Shown here in pieces: positions 1 to 9,308 of a stretch of 64,000 nucleotides of DNA. Both the position numbers and the translations under genes were made by a program. The notes beneath the pieces were generated by a model. It did no database searches. It was given only the letters and a program-made list of their open reading frames with translations, and was not told the origin of the DNA. This stretch comes from UBA987 sp002292105 (GTDB taxonomy: Bacteria; Bacteroidota; Bacteroidia; NS11-12g; UBA9320), in NCBI GenBank assembly GCA_943846675.1, contig OX044357.1, positions 2,666,001-2,730,000 on the forward strand, written 5' to 3'. The stretch's first letter is position 1; each line of letters begins with the position of its first letter.

Positions 1-437
1 CTATCAGACTTATTCGGGCAGTTCACCTTCAATGACAAATGATAGTTGCTGTTTGGATTAAACATACTAAAATGATAAAACCCCTCCGGTATTTGCTTAT
101 CGCCTTGTTGCCGTTTTGGCCCCAAATCGCCCACATTGCTGCAAAACGGGTAGGTCTCAATTAAGGTATACATATTATCGGCCCTATTCTTCGCCCAAAC
201 TTCTATACTTTCCTCCTTCTTGAACGCGCGTACATAAAGGTCGAAGCGTTCGGGTTGAATTCCAGCCAGTCTTAACTTCGTTTTGACGTCAACTTCCTTG
301 TTTTCGAACGCTACTTTAACTCTTGGGAACTCCAACTGTGCAGACCTGAAGCCGATATTGTCATTTTCAAATTTCTGCCCAACATCGGATTTAAATCCCA
401 AGGCAAGGACAGCTAATAATATTAATGATTTATGCAT
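1..437 (-). CDS. L,D-transpeptidase family protein (YafK-like), 3' end outside window
   Basis: This is the N-terminal ~145 residues of a murein L,D-transpeptidase-type protein; it runs off the left edge of the window. It opens with MHKSLILLAVLALGF, a signal peptide, so it is exported to the periplasm. The middle reads ETYPFCSNVGDLGPKRQQGD followed by KQIPEGFYHFSMFNPNS, which is the start of the YkuD/YafK catalytic fold (GPK, GD and PEGxY signatures). The catalytic His and Cys motif should lie in the missing part. The ATG at 437 overlaps the stop of the SanA-like gene by 8 bases, so the two are probably translated together. Family established by motif recognition; substrate unknown. Confidence 0.8.
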   Translation of the reverse strand, partial: MHKSLILLAVLALGFKSDVGQKFENDNIGFRSAQLEFPRVKVAFENKEVDVKTKLRLAGIQPERFDLYVRAFKKEESIEVWAKNRADNMYTLIETYPFCSNVGDLGPKRQQGDKQIPEGFYHFSMFNPNSNYHLSLKVNCPNKSD

Positions 438-1068
438 TTCCAATAGCTACTTTAGGTCCATAAAACTTAGGCCCTTTGCCGACCAATACATCCAACACAG
501 CCTTAACTCTGGCCAATTTTTCGCGCAAAAGAACGACGTATCCTTGTCTAAAGGTGACATCTTGTGCATTATAACCAATGGCCTCAAGCCCCTTTACTTT
601 ACTCAAAAACACAGCCCGTTGATTGTGAAATTTCTGAGAAACCACAATGATGTCTTTCTGCTCAAACACCTCTTTACAACGCACTACACTATCTAAAGTT
701 CTAAATCCAGCGTAATCAAGGTAGATAACAAATTCTGGAACCCCCAAACTGATGAGAACCTGCTTCATGTCTGAAGATTCGTCATATCCTACGCGCCCAT
801 TGTCGCCGCTCACAATGATGTATTTCACCTTGCCTGCTTTATACAATTCGGCAGCGGCAATCATTCTATTTTTGAAATAGGGATTCACGTAACCCTGTCC
901 AGTTTTATATATCGTTCCCAAAACCAATGCCGTCTTTTTAGCTGGGACCGAGTCCAAATTGGTAAACACGCAGCCCTGACTCGAAGACTCCACTAATGTA
1001 TCGCAGAATGCCACAACACACAACAGCAGAAGTCCCAAGTAAAAAGATATACGTACTATTTTTTTCAT
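430..1068 (-). CDS. SanA/YdcF-like DUF218 membrane protein
   Basis: 212 residues. An N-terminal membrane anchor or signal (residues 5-23) is followed by a DUF218/ElyC-SanA-YdcF domain. ALVLGTIYKTGQG forms the first strand, YIIVSGDNG the second, and LDYAGFRTLDSVVRCKEVF is the diagnostic SanA block. SanA (E. coli) affects envelope permeability to vancomycin at high temperature; the biochemical activity of the family is not settled. The start overlaps the upstream T9SS gene by 4 bases and the end overlaps the L,D-transpeptidase by 8, so it sits inside an envelope-related operon with glmS. The family call is firm; the function in this organism is inferred. Confidence 0.85.
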   Translation of the reverse strand: MKKIVRISFYLGLLLLCVVAFCDTLVESSSQGCVFTNLDSVPAKKTALVLGTIYKTGQGYVNPYFKNRMIAAAELYKAGKVKYIIVSGDNGRVGYDESSDMKQVLISLGVPEFVIYLDYAGFRTLDSVVRCKEVFEQKDIIVVSQKFHNQRAVFLSKVKGLEAIGYNAQDVTFRQGYVVLLREKLARVKAVLDVLVGKGPKFYGPKVAIGNA

Positions 1069-2174
1069 CTACCAATAACTACTTTTTTAACCAATGGCTT
1101 GGTTCCCTTATGTTGTATATGTAACCAGTAAATTCCAGGACTTATTATGGTTCTTCCATTATTTTTTTCTATCTCAATTCGCCTTCCATTTCTTTGAGTG
1201 ATTTGGCCTATTAACCGCCCTGACATATCAAATAATCCGATTTCCAGCGACAACAGTCGTGGGTTTTCGATATAGCAGCTTGTAGTGGTGCTGATGACCT
1301 TTATACCATTCTCTGGCCTAGATTTAGGAATAGACGAAGTCTGTTCTGGCGTATATCGATACAAGTTACCAAAACCCCCAGTTGATTCATCTGTAACATA
1401 TAATGCTCCTTTGTAAATTGAAAGGGCCTCTTTTTGGCTAAAGTGATCCAAGCTAAGTTGTTTTGGGTTTTTAAGATTGGGTTGCTGGCTAAAGTCGAAT
1501 TCCCAAATAAATGCACTACCTAACAAATACAATGTACTATCTGAGATATCGGCAGCCGTTACCCAAGCAATTTCTTTGATCATTCCAAGGTGGACTGAAT
1601 CACGTGGATAAACTGTATAGTCTCCAGGCTTAGCAGGCAACACATACATTTTGGTCATTCCAGAAAATGGGCTTGACCAATTCTTATTGAATAAATACAA
1701 TGAGTCTTGATAAAAAGCGATTGCCTCACAGTCGAACACTTTGTTGGATGCAGGTGGTGGGAACACCGTTTGATCACCATACTTAAATGTTATCGTTTCG
1801 GGATCAACTGTATCTGTCAACCATTTTCGGTAGTCTGGCAAAATCAATATTTCTAGATCTTCCCTATTGCTTCCATTATTTCCAAAGTTGCCAATAAAGA
1901 CGCGACCATCAGAAGCCACACTGATATCCTCCCAATCAACATTTCGACTGTTAGCCACTAAAACTTCTCTTTGGATAACTCCTAATGAATCCAGAAAATA
2001 AACGCGTGCTGCATCACCGCCGTCGTTATGTGTAAGGAATAAATTGTTGTTAATAGCCTCAAGACCACTAGATTCCGAGAGTTTAGACGGCAATTCAGCC
2101 ATTTTTTCAAAAGACTGACTAAGCGCCATTACAGGCATACTTATTACCAGTAACCATGCAATGACAAGTTTCAT
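1065..2174 (-). CDS. Secreted beta-propeller-like protein with T9SS C-terminal sorting domain
   Basis: 369 residues. The signal peptide ends near MALSQ (about residue 20). The body (40-280) has repeated short strands such as NLFLTHNDGG, VDWEDISVASDGRVFIGNFG and SLYLFNKN, which suggest a propeller of the kind that reads as secreted 'esterase-like' or LVIVD-type proteins. The last ~75 residues have ISPGIYWLHIQHKG and end in KKVVIGR, matching a type A T9SS sorting domain, so export to the cell surface is likely. It lies 1 base after glmS and overlaps the SanA-like gene by 4 bases. No catalytic motif was recognised. Confidence 0.7.
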   Translation of the reverse strand: MKLVIAWLLVISMPVMALSQSFEKMAELPSKLSESSGLEAINNNLFLTHNDGGDAARVYFLDSLGVIQREVLVANSRNVDWEDISVASDGRVFIGNFGNNGSNREDLEILILPDYRKWLTDTVDPETITFKYGDQTVFPPPASNKVFDCEAIAFYQDSLYLFNKNWSSPFSGMTKMYVLPAKPGDYTVYPRDSVHLGMIKEIAWVTAADISDSTLYLLGSAFIWEFDFSQQPNLKNPKQLSLDHFSQKEALSIYKGALYVTDESTGGFGNLYRYTPEQTSSIPKSRPENGIKVISTTTSCYIENPRLLSLEIGLFDMSGRLIGQITQRNGRRIEIEKNNGRTIISPGIYWLHIQHKGTKPLVKKVVIGR

Positions 2175-2175
2175 T

Positions 2176-4020
2176 CTACTCTACCGTAACAGACTTGGCT
2201 AAATTTCTTGGCTGATCAACATTACATCCACGCAATACAGCCATATGATAAGACAATAGTTGCAAAGGGATTGTAGCTAAAATAGGCACAAGACAATCTT
2301 CTGTATCTGGTATCTCAATTGAATAGTCAGAAATAGCCGATACCTTTTCATCTCCTTCAGTAACGATGGAAATGATGTTTCCTTTTCTTGCTTTCACCTC
2401 TTGAATATTACTAAAGACTTTTTCATAATACCCCCGTTTTGGTGCAATAACCACTACAGGCATGTTTTCATCAATTAAAGCAATTGGGCCGTGCTTCATT
2501 TCTGCTGCGGGATACCCTTCGGCATGTATGTAGGAAATCTCTTTCAATTTGAGTGCGCCTTCTAAAGCCACTGGGAAATTCACTCCCCTTCCTAGGTATA
2601 AGCAGTGATCCACGTCTTTGTATTTGTTAGCGACCTCTTTCACCTTGTCTTCACAACTGTCTAGTACCTGTTGCACTTTATTGGGTAACGCTTCCAGCTC
2701 AGCAAATATTTGACGCAACCTATCGCGCTTAATTTTTCCTCTTATGTCTGCAATTCCTAAAGCAATTAAAGTAAGAACCGTAACTTGAGCTGTAAATGCC
2801 TTCGTTGACGCTACGCCTATTTCTGGCCCAGCATGGGTATATGCTCCGGCATCTGTAAGCCTTGGAATCGAAGACCCAACCACATTGCAAATTCCATAGA
2901 TCGTTGCCCCCTTCTTCTTAGCCATTTCTAAGGCTGCAAGTGTATCAGCAGTTTCTCCCGACTGACTCACCGCAATAACCATATCGTCTTCTGTAATGAT
3001 AGGGTCTCGGTATCTAAACTCTGAAGCATATTCTACCTCAACTGGTAATCGTGCAAATTCTTCAATGATGTATTCCGCAACCAAGCCGGCATGCCAGCTT
3101 GTACCGCAGCCAACAATTATAATACGCTGCAGATTTTTAATTTTCGACTCGTACTCCCTTAAACTACGCATGGCAAATGTGAGGTCATCCTGATTAAACC
3201 TTCCTCGCATACTGTCATAAATTGACTTAGGTTGTTCGTAAATCTCTTTAAGCATAAAGTGCTCGTATCCGCCTTTTTCTATCGCGTCTAACGTCACTTC
3301 CAATTTTTGCATGTACGGTGTTTTAACAACGTTATCTATCGTCTTGATAGTAAGCTCGTTGTTTTTTATTTCAACAATTTCATTCTCGTCTAAGTAAATT
3401 ACGTCACGCGTATATTCTACAATAGGCGTTGCATCGCTGGCCATGAAATACTCTTGCTTGTCTTTGCCAATACCTATGACAAGTGGGCTCCCTTTTCTTG
3501 CACCGATAATCGTGCCAGGGTCGTTCTTACTCATGATAACAATTGCGTACGCACCAACAACCTCGTTCAATGCCAATCGGACTGCTTCAAACAAATCCAC
3601 TTTTTCATGAATTTGGATATCTTCAATTAAATGAATGAGCACTTCAGTATCCGTTTCACTTTTAAACGAATGACCATTTTTAACAAGGGCTTCCTTTAGG
3701 GTAGCGAAGTTTTCGATGATGCCATTATGGATGACAGCAATATCTCCTGATTGACTGACATGTGGGTGTGCATTGATTTGATTCGGCTCTCCATGAGTAG
3801 CCCAACGTGTATGCCCCATACCGGTGGTGCCAGACACGTCTTTACCTATAGCCTCATCCAAGAGGTCTTGTACTTTACCCTTTTGTTTATATACGTTTAG
3901 TTGTCCATTCAGAAGCGCAATTCCAGCACTGTCATACCCTCTATACTCAAGCCTCTGCAAACCTTTGATTAAAAAATCAAATGCTTGATTGTCTCCAGTA
4001 TACGCAACTATTCCGCACAT
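2176..4020 (-). CDS. glmS: Glutamine--fructose-6-phosphate aminotransferase (isomerizing)
   Basis: 614 residues, full length for the family. It makes glucosamine-6-phosphate from fructose-6-phosphate and glutamine, the first step to UDP-GlcNAc, peptidoglycan and LPS. The N-terminus MCGIVAYTG supplies the Cys2 nucleophile of the class II amidotransferase domain; GHTRWATHG (about residue 70) is the glutamine site. Two SIS sugar-isomerase domains follow (about 290-430 and 460-600; VSQSGETADT is in the first). The C-terminus NLAKSVTVE is the conserved end. It starts 7 bases after metK and runs 1 base before the T9SS propeller gene, in an operon with other envelope genes. No glmS ribozyme is visible in the 7-base leader. 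Confidence 0.97.
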   Translation of the reverse strand: MCGIVAYTGDNQAFDFLIKGLQRLEYRGYDSAGIALLNGQLNVYKQKGKVQDLLDEAIGKDVSGTTGMGHTRWATHGEPNQINAHPHVSQSGDIAVIHNGIIENFATLKEALVKNGHSFKSETDTEVLIHLIEDIQIHEKVDLFEAVRLALNEVVGAYAIVIMSKNDPGTIIGARKGSPLVIGIGKDKQEYFMASDATPIVEYTRDVIYLDENEIVEIKNNELTIKTIDNVVKTPYMQKLEVTLDAIEKGGYEHFMLKEIYEQPKSIYDSMRGRFNQDDLTFAMRSLREYESKIKNLQRIIIVGCGTSWHAGLVAEYIIEEFARLPVEVEYASEFRYRDPIITEDDMVIAVSQSGETADTLAALEMAKKKGATIYGICNVVGSSIPRLTDAGAYTHAGPEIGVASTKAFTAQVTVLTLIALGIADIRGKIKRDRLRQIFAELEALPNKVQQVLDSCEDKVKEVANKYKDVDHCLYLGRGVNFPVALEGALKLKEISYIHAEGYPAAEMKHGPIALIDENMPVVVIAPKRGYYEKVFSNIQEVKARKGNIISIVTEGDEKVSAISDYSIEIPDTEDCLVPILATIPLQLLSYHMAVLRGCNVDQPRNLAKSVTVE

Positions 4021-4027
4021 AAATTAT

Positions 4028-5284
4028 CTATTTTAGGTTAAATGTAGTTTTAATTTGATTGACGTAATCTAGTTTCTCCCATGGGAAAAGCTCTACAGTT
4101 ACGTTCTTCACCTTACCATCTGGTGATACAAACGTTTTATTTACCGTTTCATTGTTTCGCCCCATATGTCCATAGGCCGCAGTTTCACTGTAAATTGGCG
4201 TTCGCAATTTTAATCTCTCTTCTATTGCCGCAGGTCTTAGGTCAAAAATACCTTTGATTTTCTCGGCGATTTCTCCGTCGTTCATATCAACCTTAGCTGT
4301 TCCGTATGTATCTACAAAAACTGCCATTGGTTCTACAACGCCAATGGCGTAAGAAACTTGCACAAGAACTTCGTCACACAAACCGGCTGCAACCATATTT
4401 TTAGCAATATGACGTGTCGCATATGCAGCACTTCTATCCACCTTACTTGGATCTTTGCCACTGAAAGCTCCACCACCGTGTGCGCCTTTACCACCGTAAG
4501 TATCTACAATTATTTTTCTCCCCGTCAAACCAGTATCACCATGAGGTCCACCTATGACGAATTTACCAGTTGGGTTGATATGGTATTTTATGTCGTCTCC
4601 AAACAAAGACTGAATTTCAGAACTTAAACCTGATTTCACCTTAGGGATAACGATGTTGATCATGTCCGCTTTAATTTTGTCCAACATGGTTACTTCTTCA
4701 TCAAAATCATCATGTTGCGTAGAAATAACGATTGCTTCTATTCGAACAGGTTGGTTCGCATCGTTGTATTCAATAGTTACCTGCGACTTTGAATCCGGTC
4801 GCAAATATGGTATCTCATTGCCTTCACGACGATAATCGGCCAACACTTGAAGAATCTTGTGTGACAAATCAACCGCCAATGGCATATAGTTATCAGTTTC
4901 ACTGGTAGCGTAACCGAACATCATACCCTGATCACCAGCGCCTTGTTCCATTCTATCCGCCTTGTCTACACCTCTATTGATGTCTTCGCTTTGTTCGTGT
5001 ATCGCAGAGAAAACACCACAAGAATTACCATCAAACATATACTCGCTTTTGGTGTAACCAATCTTGTTAATTACCTCACGTGTGATTTTCTGCACGTCCA
5101 AGTAAGTATTAGACTTTACTTCTCCAGCCAAAACCACCTGACCCGTTGTAACAAGTGTTTCGCAAGCTACTTTTGAATCTGGGTCAAATGCCAAGAAATG
5201 ATCAATTAATGCATCTGATATTTGGTCAGCTACTTTATCTGGATGACCTTCTGAAACGGACTCTGATGTAAAAAAATATGACAT
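4028..5284 (-). CDS. metK: S-adenosylmethionine synthetase
   Basis: 418 residues. It makes S-adenosylmethionine from methionine and ATP. SEGHPDKVADQISDALIDH near the N-terminus is the ATP/methionine site; GAGDQGMMFGYA (about 115) and GGGAFSGKDPSKVDRSAAY (about 270-290) are the two classical signature patterns. The C-terminal PYGHMGR-type motif is seen as AYGHMGRNN. The start is the ATG at 5284. I looked for a SAM riboswitch in the 70-base leader and saw no convincing fold. First gene of the metK-glmS run. Confidence 0.97.
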   Translation of the reverse strand: MSYFFTSESVSEGHPDKVADQISDALIDHFLAFDPDSKVACETLVTTGQVVLAGEVKSNTYLDVQKITREVINKIGYTKSEYMFDGNSCGVFSAIHEQSEDINRGVDKADRMEQGAGDQGMMFGYATSETDNYMPLAVDLSHKILQVLADYRREGNEIPYLRPDSKSQVTIEYNDANQPVRIEAIVISTQHDDFDEEVTMLDKIKADMINIVIPKVKSGLSSEIQSLFGDDIKYHINPTGKFVIGGPHGDTGLTGRKIIVDTYGGKGAHGGGAFSGKDPSKVDRSAAYATRHIAKNMVAAGLCDEVLVQVSYAIGVVEPMAVFVDTYGTAKVDMNDGEIAEKIKGIFDLRPAAIEERLKLRTPIYSETAAYGHMGRNNETVNKTFVSPDGKVKNVTVELFPWEKLDYVNQIKTTFNLK

Positions 5285-5354
5285 GTTTTTCTATATGCTT
5301 AAATAAGGCGCGAATTTAGCCCATTTTACGATTTAATTATGCTGCCGATATTTA

Positions 5355-7814
5355 TTATTCGACAACACCTGAGGCCCTTAAACGCTTGCGCTGTTCGTCG
5401 CTAAATGGATATTGGTTAAACACAGACTGAATTGCATTTTTCATCAGCAATTGTTCGTTGTACCATTTCAGGGTTTGCACCGCCGGCCCAGCCAACCTTC
5501 TGTTATTGCTCGTACAAGCCTCCAATACATTAACAATAGCGTTTGCATTGAGATAATTAAACTTCTTTATGGCTCTCATCGCAGAAATCCTTGTCCGGAA
5601 TTCGTAAAGTTTTGAGCTATAGGCTGTCAGCTCGTTCAAATGCGAATAATAATTACTCGATTTATCTCGGAGTTGCTCTACCGAATCTGATTTTAGTTGA
5701 TCCAACTTATAGCTCAGCCAAGTGATTCTAACATTATGTCCGAGCCCAATGTCCTCTTTCGTTCTATCGAAATAGGCATCTCGATTCTTCCCTTTGTCTT
5801 CACATAAACATCTTAAGGCTGCTTCCTTATTTACATAGGATTTGTCTGACAAACTAGATTCGAACACTGATTTAAAAACCTTGGCTTGCTTACAATCAGA
5901 CAACAGCACACGCTTAACCTTGACATCTTCTTTCGGTAACTTACTGATTAAAAAGAAGTTACTTTTACTATCAGACATCAATTGTTTTACCAAAGCACCT
6001 TTAATTGAATAATGCGTTTCTTTTTCAAACGCTTTCTGTAACGCCTGTCTTTTAATCTCTATATCTACAGATTTTAAGGCTAAGACAGCATCATAACGAT
6101 CAATCAAATGTGACGCTTGCGCTAGTTGATTCATCAATTCTTCAGGAGACTTATCAAAAGTCACTTCCTTTAACACTTCACTGTTGATGTCAAAAAGGAC
6201 ATAGGCGATCTCTTTATCAGAATCATGATCAAAAAGCACTTGTTCTGATTGATTTTTGACTACATACTTTTTCTCCATTTTAGTACCATCTGTGAAGTAA
6301 ACTCCACAATTTATTGGCATTTCAAACAACCCAATAGTCAGGTCTTGTGCCTGCATCTGGTTGATTTTCATTACCGTTTGTTTTCCATAATTGGTATAGC
6401 TGACTTCATAGTTTGGCTCACCTCCGTGGTACAGCCATTGATCAAAGAACCAATTCAGGTTTACACCCAAGACGTCTTGGATGGCCTGATTTAAATCATT
6501 GGTTTCCACATTTCCAAAAGCATGTTTATTCAAATAATGCTTGATTACGCGTTTGTACTCTTCGTCTCCTAACACATAACGAAGCATGTGAATAATGGTA
6601 CTACCTTTTGGATATACCCGAGCAGATCCCGATTTTGAATGCACTACAGGGATATGATCCTTCTTGCCTGCAGCAAGTGCGCTTTTCACTTCATTTCGCA
6701 TTATTATAGCATACTCATCGTCCCCATAAACGGATTTCATAAATAGTTTCGCGTAATAGGTCGCATAGCTCTCTTGCAACCAGGTACCTTTGTTAGACCT
6801 CGCTGTAATTAAATCGCCAAACCACTGGTGTGTTGCCTCATGTGCATTAACAGAAACATAGTTTCTATCGTTAAACCCTTTTTCATCGACATTAAAAAAA
6901 TCGCCAAAAATGGTTGCCGATGTATTTTCCATCGCACCGTACATAAAATCTTGAACCATCACCTGGCTGTATGTCCCCCAAGGATATGGGTAGCCGGTTT
7001 CTTCCTCTAAGAATTCAATAATTTTCTCCGTATACAAACTTGTCGGTTCCACTTTTTCAGGATGTTCCGGATAATACCAGAATTGAATAGGCGTTCCGTT
7101 TTTGGTCTTTGTCTCTTTAACCGCATATCGATCAATCGCTAGCATTAACAAATAACCGGCGTGTGGATGCGGCATCAGATAGTGCCAAGTGGTTGTGCCA
7201 TCCTTATTGGACTTAGCGCTTTTTTTCTCGCCATTCGACAAAACCTTAAATTCGCTATTGAACGTGACTATAGTTTCGGTAACAAACTTATCGTTCATGT
7301 TATCATACATGGGAATCCAATGTCTATTGTCAATTCCCTGGCCTTGTGTCCAAATCTGCTGACGCGTTTGGTTTTTGGCATCTGTTACTTTCGGCGAATT
7401 CCAACCGATAAAATAAATACCTTTAGAAGGTGTCGCTTCATATTTAAATTCCAATGTATACTGCTTATCCCAAACCAGTGATGTTTGAAAATACGTGGTC
7501 ACCCCTTTTGGCGAAATCTTAAACTTAACATTTTGATTTCCTTTCTTGTCAATCAATTCTGCAGACTTGATTTGAATACCTGGAGCATCCCAAAACACAG
7601 AATCTACAGATTTGCGTAACGGAATAAACGTGTGGTCTACAACGCCCTGAACAATCCCATTTGCAGGATCGAACCGCACGTCTACCTTCATATGGATAAT
7701 ATCTAGCTTATGCGCTCTCGGCTGTCCACCTGGATCGACAACGACGTGTTCAAATTGCTGACCAAAAGAAGCCGCACTAATACAAAGACAAATAAAGAAA
7801 AGTACTTTTTTCAT
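5355..7814 (-). CDS. M1 family metallo-aminopeptidase, exported
   Basis: 819 residues. A signal peptide (MKKVLFFICLCISAASFGQQ) leads into an M1 N-terminal beta domain. The peptidase core has GAMEN at residues 293-297 (aminopeptidase substrate motif) and HEATHQWFGD with the zinc histidines at 325 and 329; the third zinc ligand, Glu348, follows with the canonical 18-residue spacing (LQESYATYY). The C-terminal ~280 residues look like the alpha-helical/HEAT-like cap of the family. No T9SS sorting domain was seen, so it is probably periplasmic or outer-membrane associated. It is 70 bases upstream of metK and divergent from kmo. Confidence 0.93.
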   Translation of the reverse strand: MKKVLFFICLCISAASFGQQFEHVVVDPGGQPRAHKLDIIHMKVDVRFDPANGIVQGVVDHTFIPLRKSVDSVFWDAPGIQIKSAELIDKKGNQNVKFKISPKGVTTYFQTSLVWDKQYTLEFKYEATPSKGIYFIGWNSPKVTDAKNQTRQQIWTQGQGIDNRHWIPMYDNMNDKFVTETIVTFNSEFKVLSNGEKKSAKSNKDGTTTWHYLMPHPHAGYLLMLAIDRYAVKETKTKNGTPIQFWYYPEHPEKVEPTSLYTEKIIEFLEEETGYPYPWGTYSQVMVQDFMYGAMENTSATIFGDFFNVDEKGFNDRNYVSVNAHEATHQWFGDLITARSNKGTWLQESYATYYAKLFMKSVYGDDEYAIIMRNEVKSALAAGKKDHIPVVHSKSGSARVYPKGSTIIHMLRYVLGDEEYKRVIKHYLNKHAFGNVETNDLNQAIQDVLGVNLNWFFDQWLYHGGEPNYEVSYTNYGKQTVMKINQMQAQDLTIGLFEMPINCGVYFTDGTKMEKKYVVKNQSEQVLFDHDSDKEIAYVLFDINSEVLKEVTFDKSPEELMNQLAQASHLIDRYDAVLALKSVDIEIKRQALQKAFEKETHYSIKGALVKQLMSDSKSNFFLISKLPKEDVKVKRVLLSDCKQAKVFKSVFESSLSDKSYVNKEAALRCLCEDKGKNRDAYFDRTKEDIGLGHNVRITWLSYKLDQLKSDSVEQLRDKSSNYYSHLNELTAYSSKLYEFRTRISAMRAIKKFNYLNANAIVNVLEACTSNNRRLAGPAVQTLKWYNEQLLMKNAIQSVFNQYPFSDEQRKRLRASGVVE

Positions 7815-7958
7815 GGCTCGAAAATAGCTTGAATAATTTATACACTTTCAACATCAGAAATTGTTGCGCATACAATCCAACGCACTGACGAAATTCATGT
7901 GTTTAAATAGGTTGCTCATTCGCGGTATTCTACAAAACTTTCCTAAACTTGTACCATA

Positions 7959-9305
7959 ATGTCGAAAACAACAATCACAGTAGTTGGCGGTGGGTTAGCA
8001 GGTTCGTTAATGGCCGTTTATTTTGCTAAAAAGGGGTATGAAGTAAACCTTTTTGAACGAAGACCAGATATGCGCAAAGCAGACATCAGTGCTGGCAAGT
8101 CAATTAACCTTGCACTGTCTACGCGAGGCTTACGCGCCTTGGAAAAGGTAGGTTTAAAAGAGGCTATTATGTCTGAAGCAATTGCAATGCACGGGAGAAC
8201 AATGCACGACGAAAGTGGCAACTTGGTGTATCAACCGTATGGCACGGAAGGTCAGTATATCAACTCGGTTTCTCGCGGAGGGCTCAATGTTCAATTGCTC
8301 AAACTTGCTGATGAAAACCCAGACGTTCATTTGTTTTTCAATCACAAATGTGTTGACATTGACTTCAAGTCAGGCGAGACCACGTTCATCAATGAAAAAG
8401 GTGAAACGGTTGTCCAAAAAGCGGATTTTGTTTTGGGTTCTGACGGCGCATTTTCTGAAGTACGGTTGCGCATGATGAAATCAGGCAGACTGAACTTCAC
8501 TCAAGACTATTTAGAACATGGGTATAAAGAATTAACAATCCCACCAACCGCAGACGGCAAATTTGCCATTGAACCTAACGCCCTTCATATTTGGCCAAGA
8601 GGTGAGTACATGATGATTGCACTTCCTAACCCGGACAAGTCGTTTACCTGTACCTTATTCTATCCATTTACTGGACCAGTTAGTTTCGACACCTTAAAAT
8701 CAAAAGAAGATGTTGAAGGTTTCTTCAATACACACTTCGCGGATGCTGTGCCGTTAATGCCTACACTTGTTGAGGATTTCTTTGAAAACCCTACAGGAAG
8801 TTTAGTTACGGTTCGGTGTTACCCATGGGTAAAAGGTAAGGCTGCTTTGCTTGGCGATGCATGCCACGCGGTAGTACCATTTTACGGCCAAGGTATGAAC
8901 TGCGCCTTTGAAGATTGCGTTGTTTTAGATGAGTGTATCGATCAGGCCAATGGCGACTTGGACAAAGCGTTTGACGCGTATCAGAAATCAAGAAAAATAA
9001 ATGCAGACGCCATTGCAGATTTAGCCATCCAAAATTTCATGGAAATGCGTGATTCTGTTGGTGATGAAGATTTCCTCCACTACAAACAAGTGGAACATAA
9101 TTTATGTGAACTGCATCCTGACTTGTTTCAGTCGCAGTACGAAATGGTGACTTTCACCAATGTCCCGTATTCTACAGCACAAACACAAGGGGCTCAAAAT
9201 ACTGCGTTGGTTAAAAAGATTATTGCCAATGGTTGGGAAGATAAAATCACGGACAGAACATTTGTCCTTGACATTTTATCTAGTGCAAATGCACTGCCTA
9301 CTTAA
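7959..9305 (+). CDS. kmo: Kynurenine 3-monooxygenase
   Basis: 448 residues. FAD- and NADPH-dependent hydroxylase of L-kynurenine to 3-hydroxykynurenine, in tryptophan degradation or the eukaryote-like NAD route. VVGGGLAGSLMAVYFAKKGY (about 9-28) is the FAD Rossmann motif; SAGKSINLALSTRGLRALEK is typical of KMO; LGDACHAVVPFYGQGMNCAF (about 299-318) is the second FAD motif that separates this family from plain salicylate hydroxylases. No other kynurenine-pathway gene is adjacent. Its stop is only 3 bases before the flippase gene, so the two may be cotranscribed although the functions look unrelated. Confidence 0.93.
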   Translation: MSKTTITVVGGGLAGSLMAVYFAKKGYEVNLFERRPDMRKADISAGKSINLALSTRGLRALEKVGLKEAIMSEAIAMHGRTMHDESGNLVYQPYGTEGQYINSVSRGGLNVQLLKLADENPDVHLFFNHKCVDIDFKSGETTFINEKGETVVQKADFVLGSDGAFSEVRLRMMKSGRLNFTQDYLEHGYKELTIPPTADGKFAIEPNALHIWPRGEYMMIALPNPDKSFTCTLFYPFTGPVSFDTLKSKEDVEGFFNTHFADAVPLMPTLVEDFFENPTGSLVTVRCYPWVKGKAALLGDACHAVVPFYGQGMNCAFEDCVVLDECIDQANGDLDKAFDAYQKSRKINADAIADLAIQNFMEMRDSVGDEDFLHYKQVEHNLCELHPDLFQSQYEMVTFTNVPYSTAQTQGAQNTALVKKIIANGWEDKITDRTFVLDILSSANALPT

Positions 9306-9308
9306 ACC

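Noticed and set aside
5285..5354. Possible SAM riboswitch upstream of metK
   Set aside because: The leader is only 70 bases and shows no fold like known SAM aptamers.
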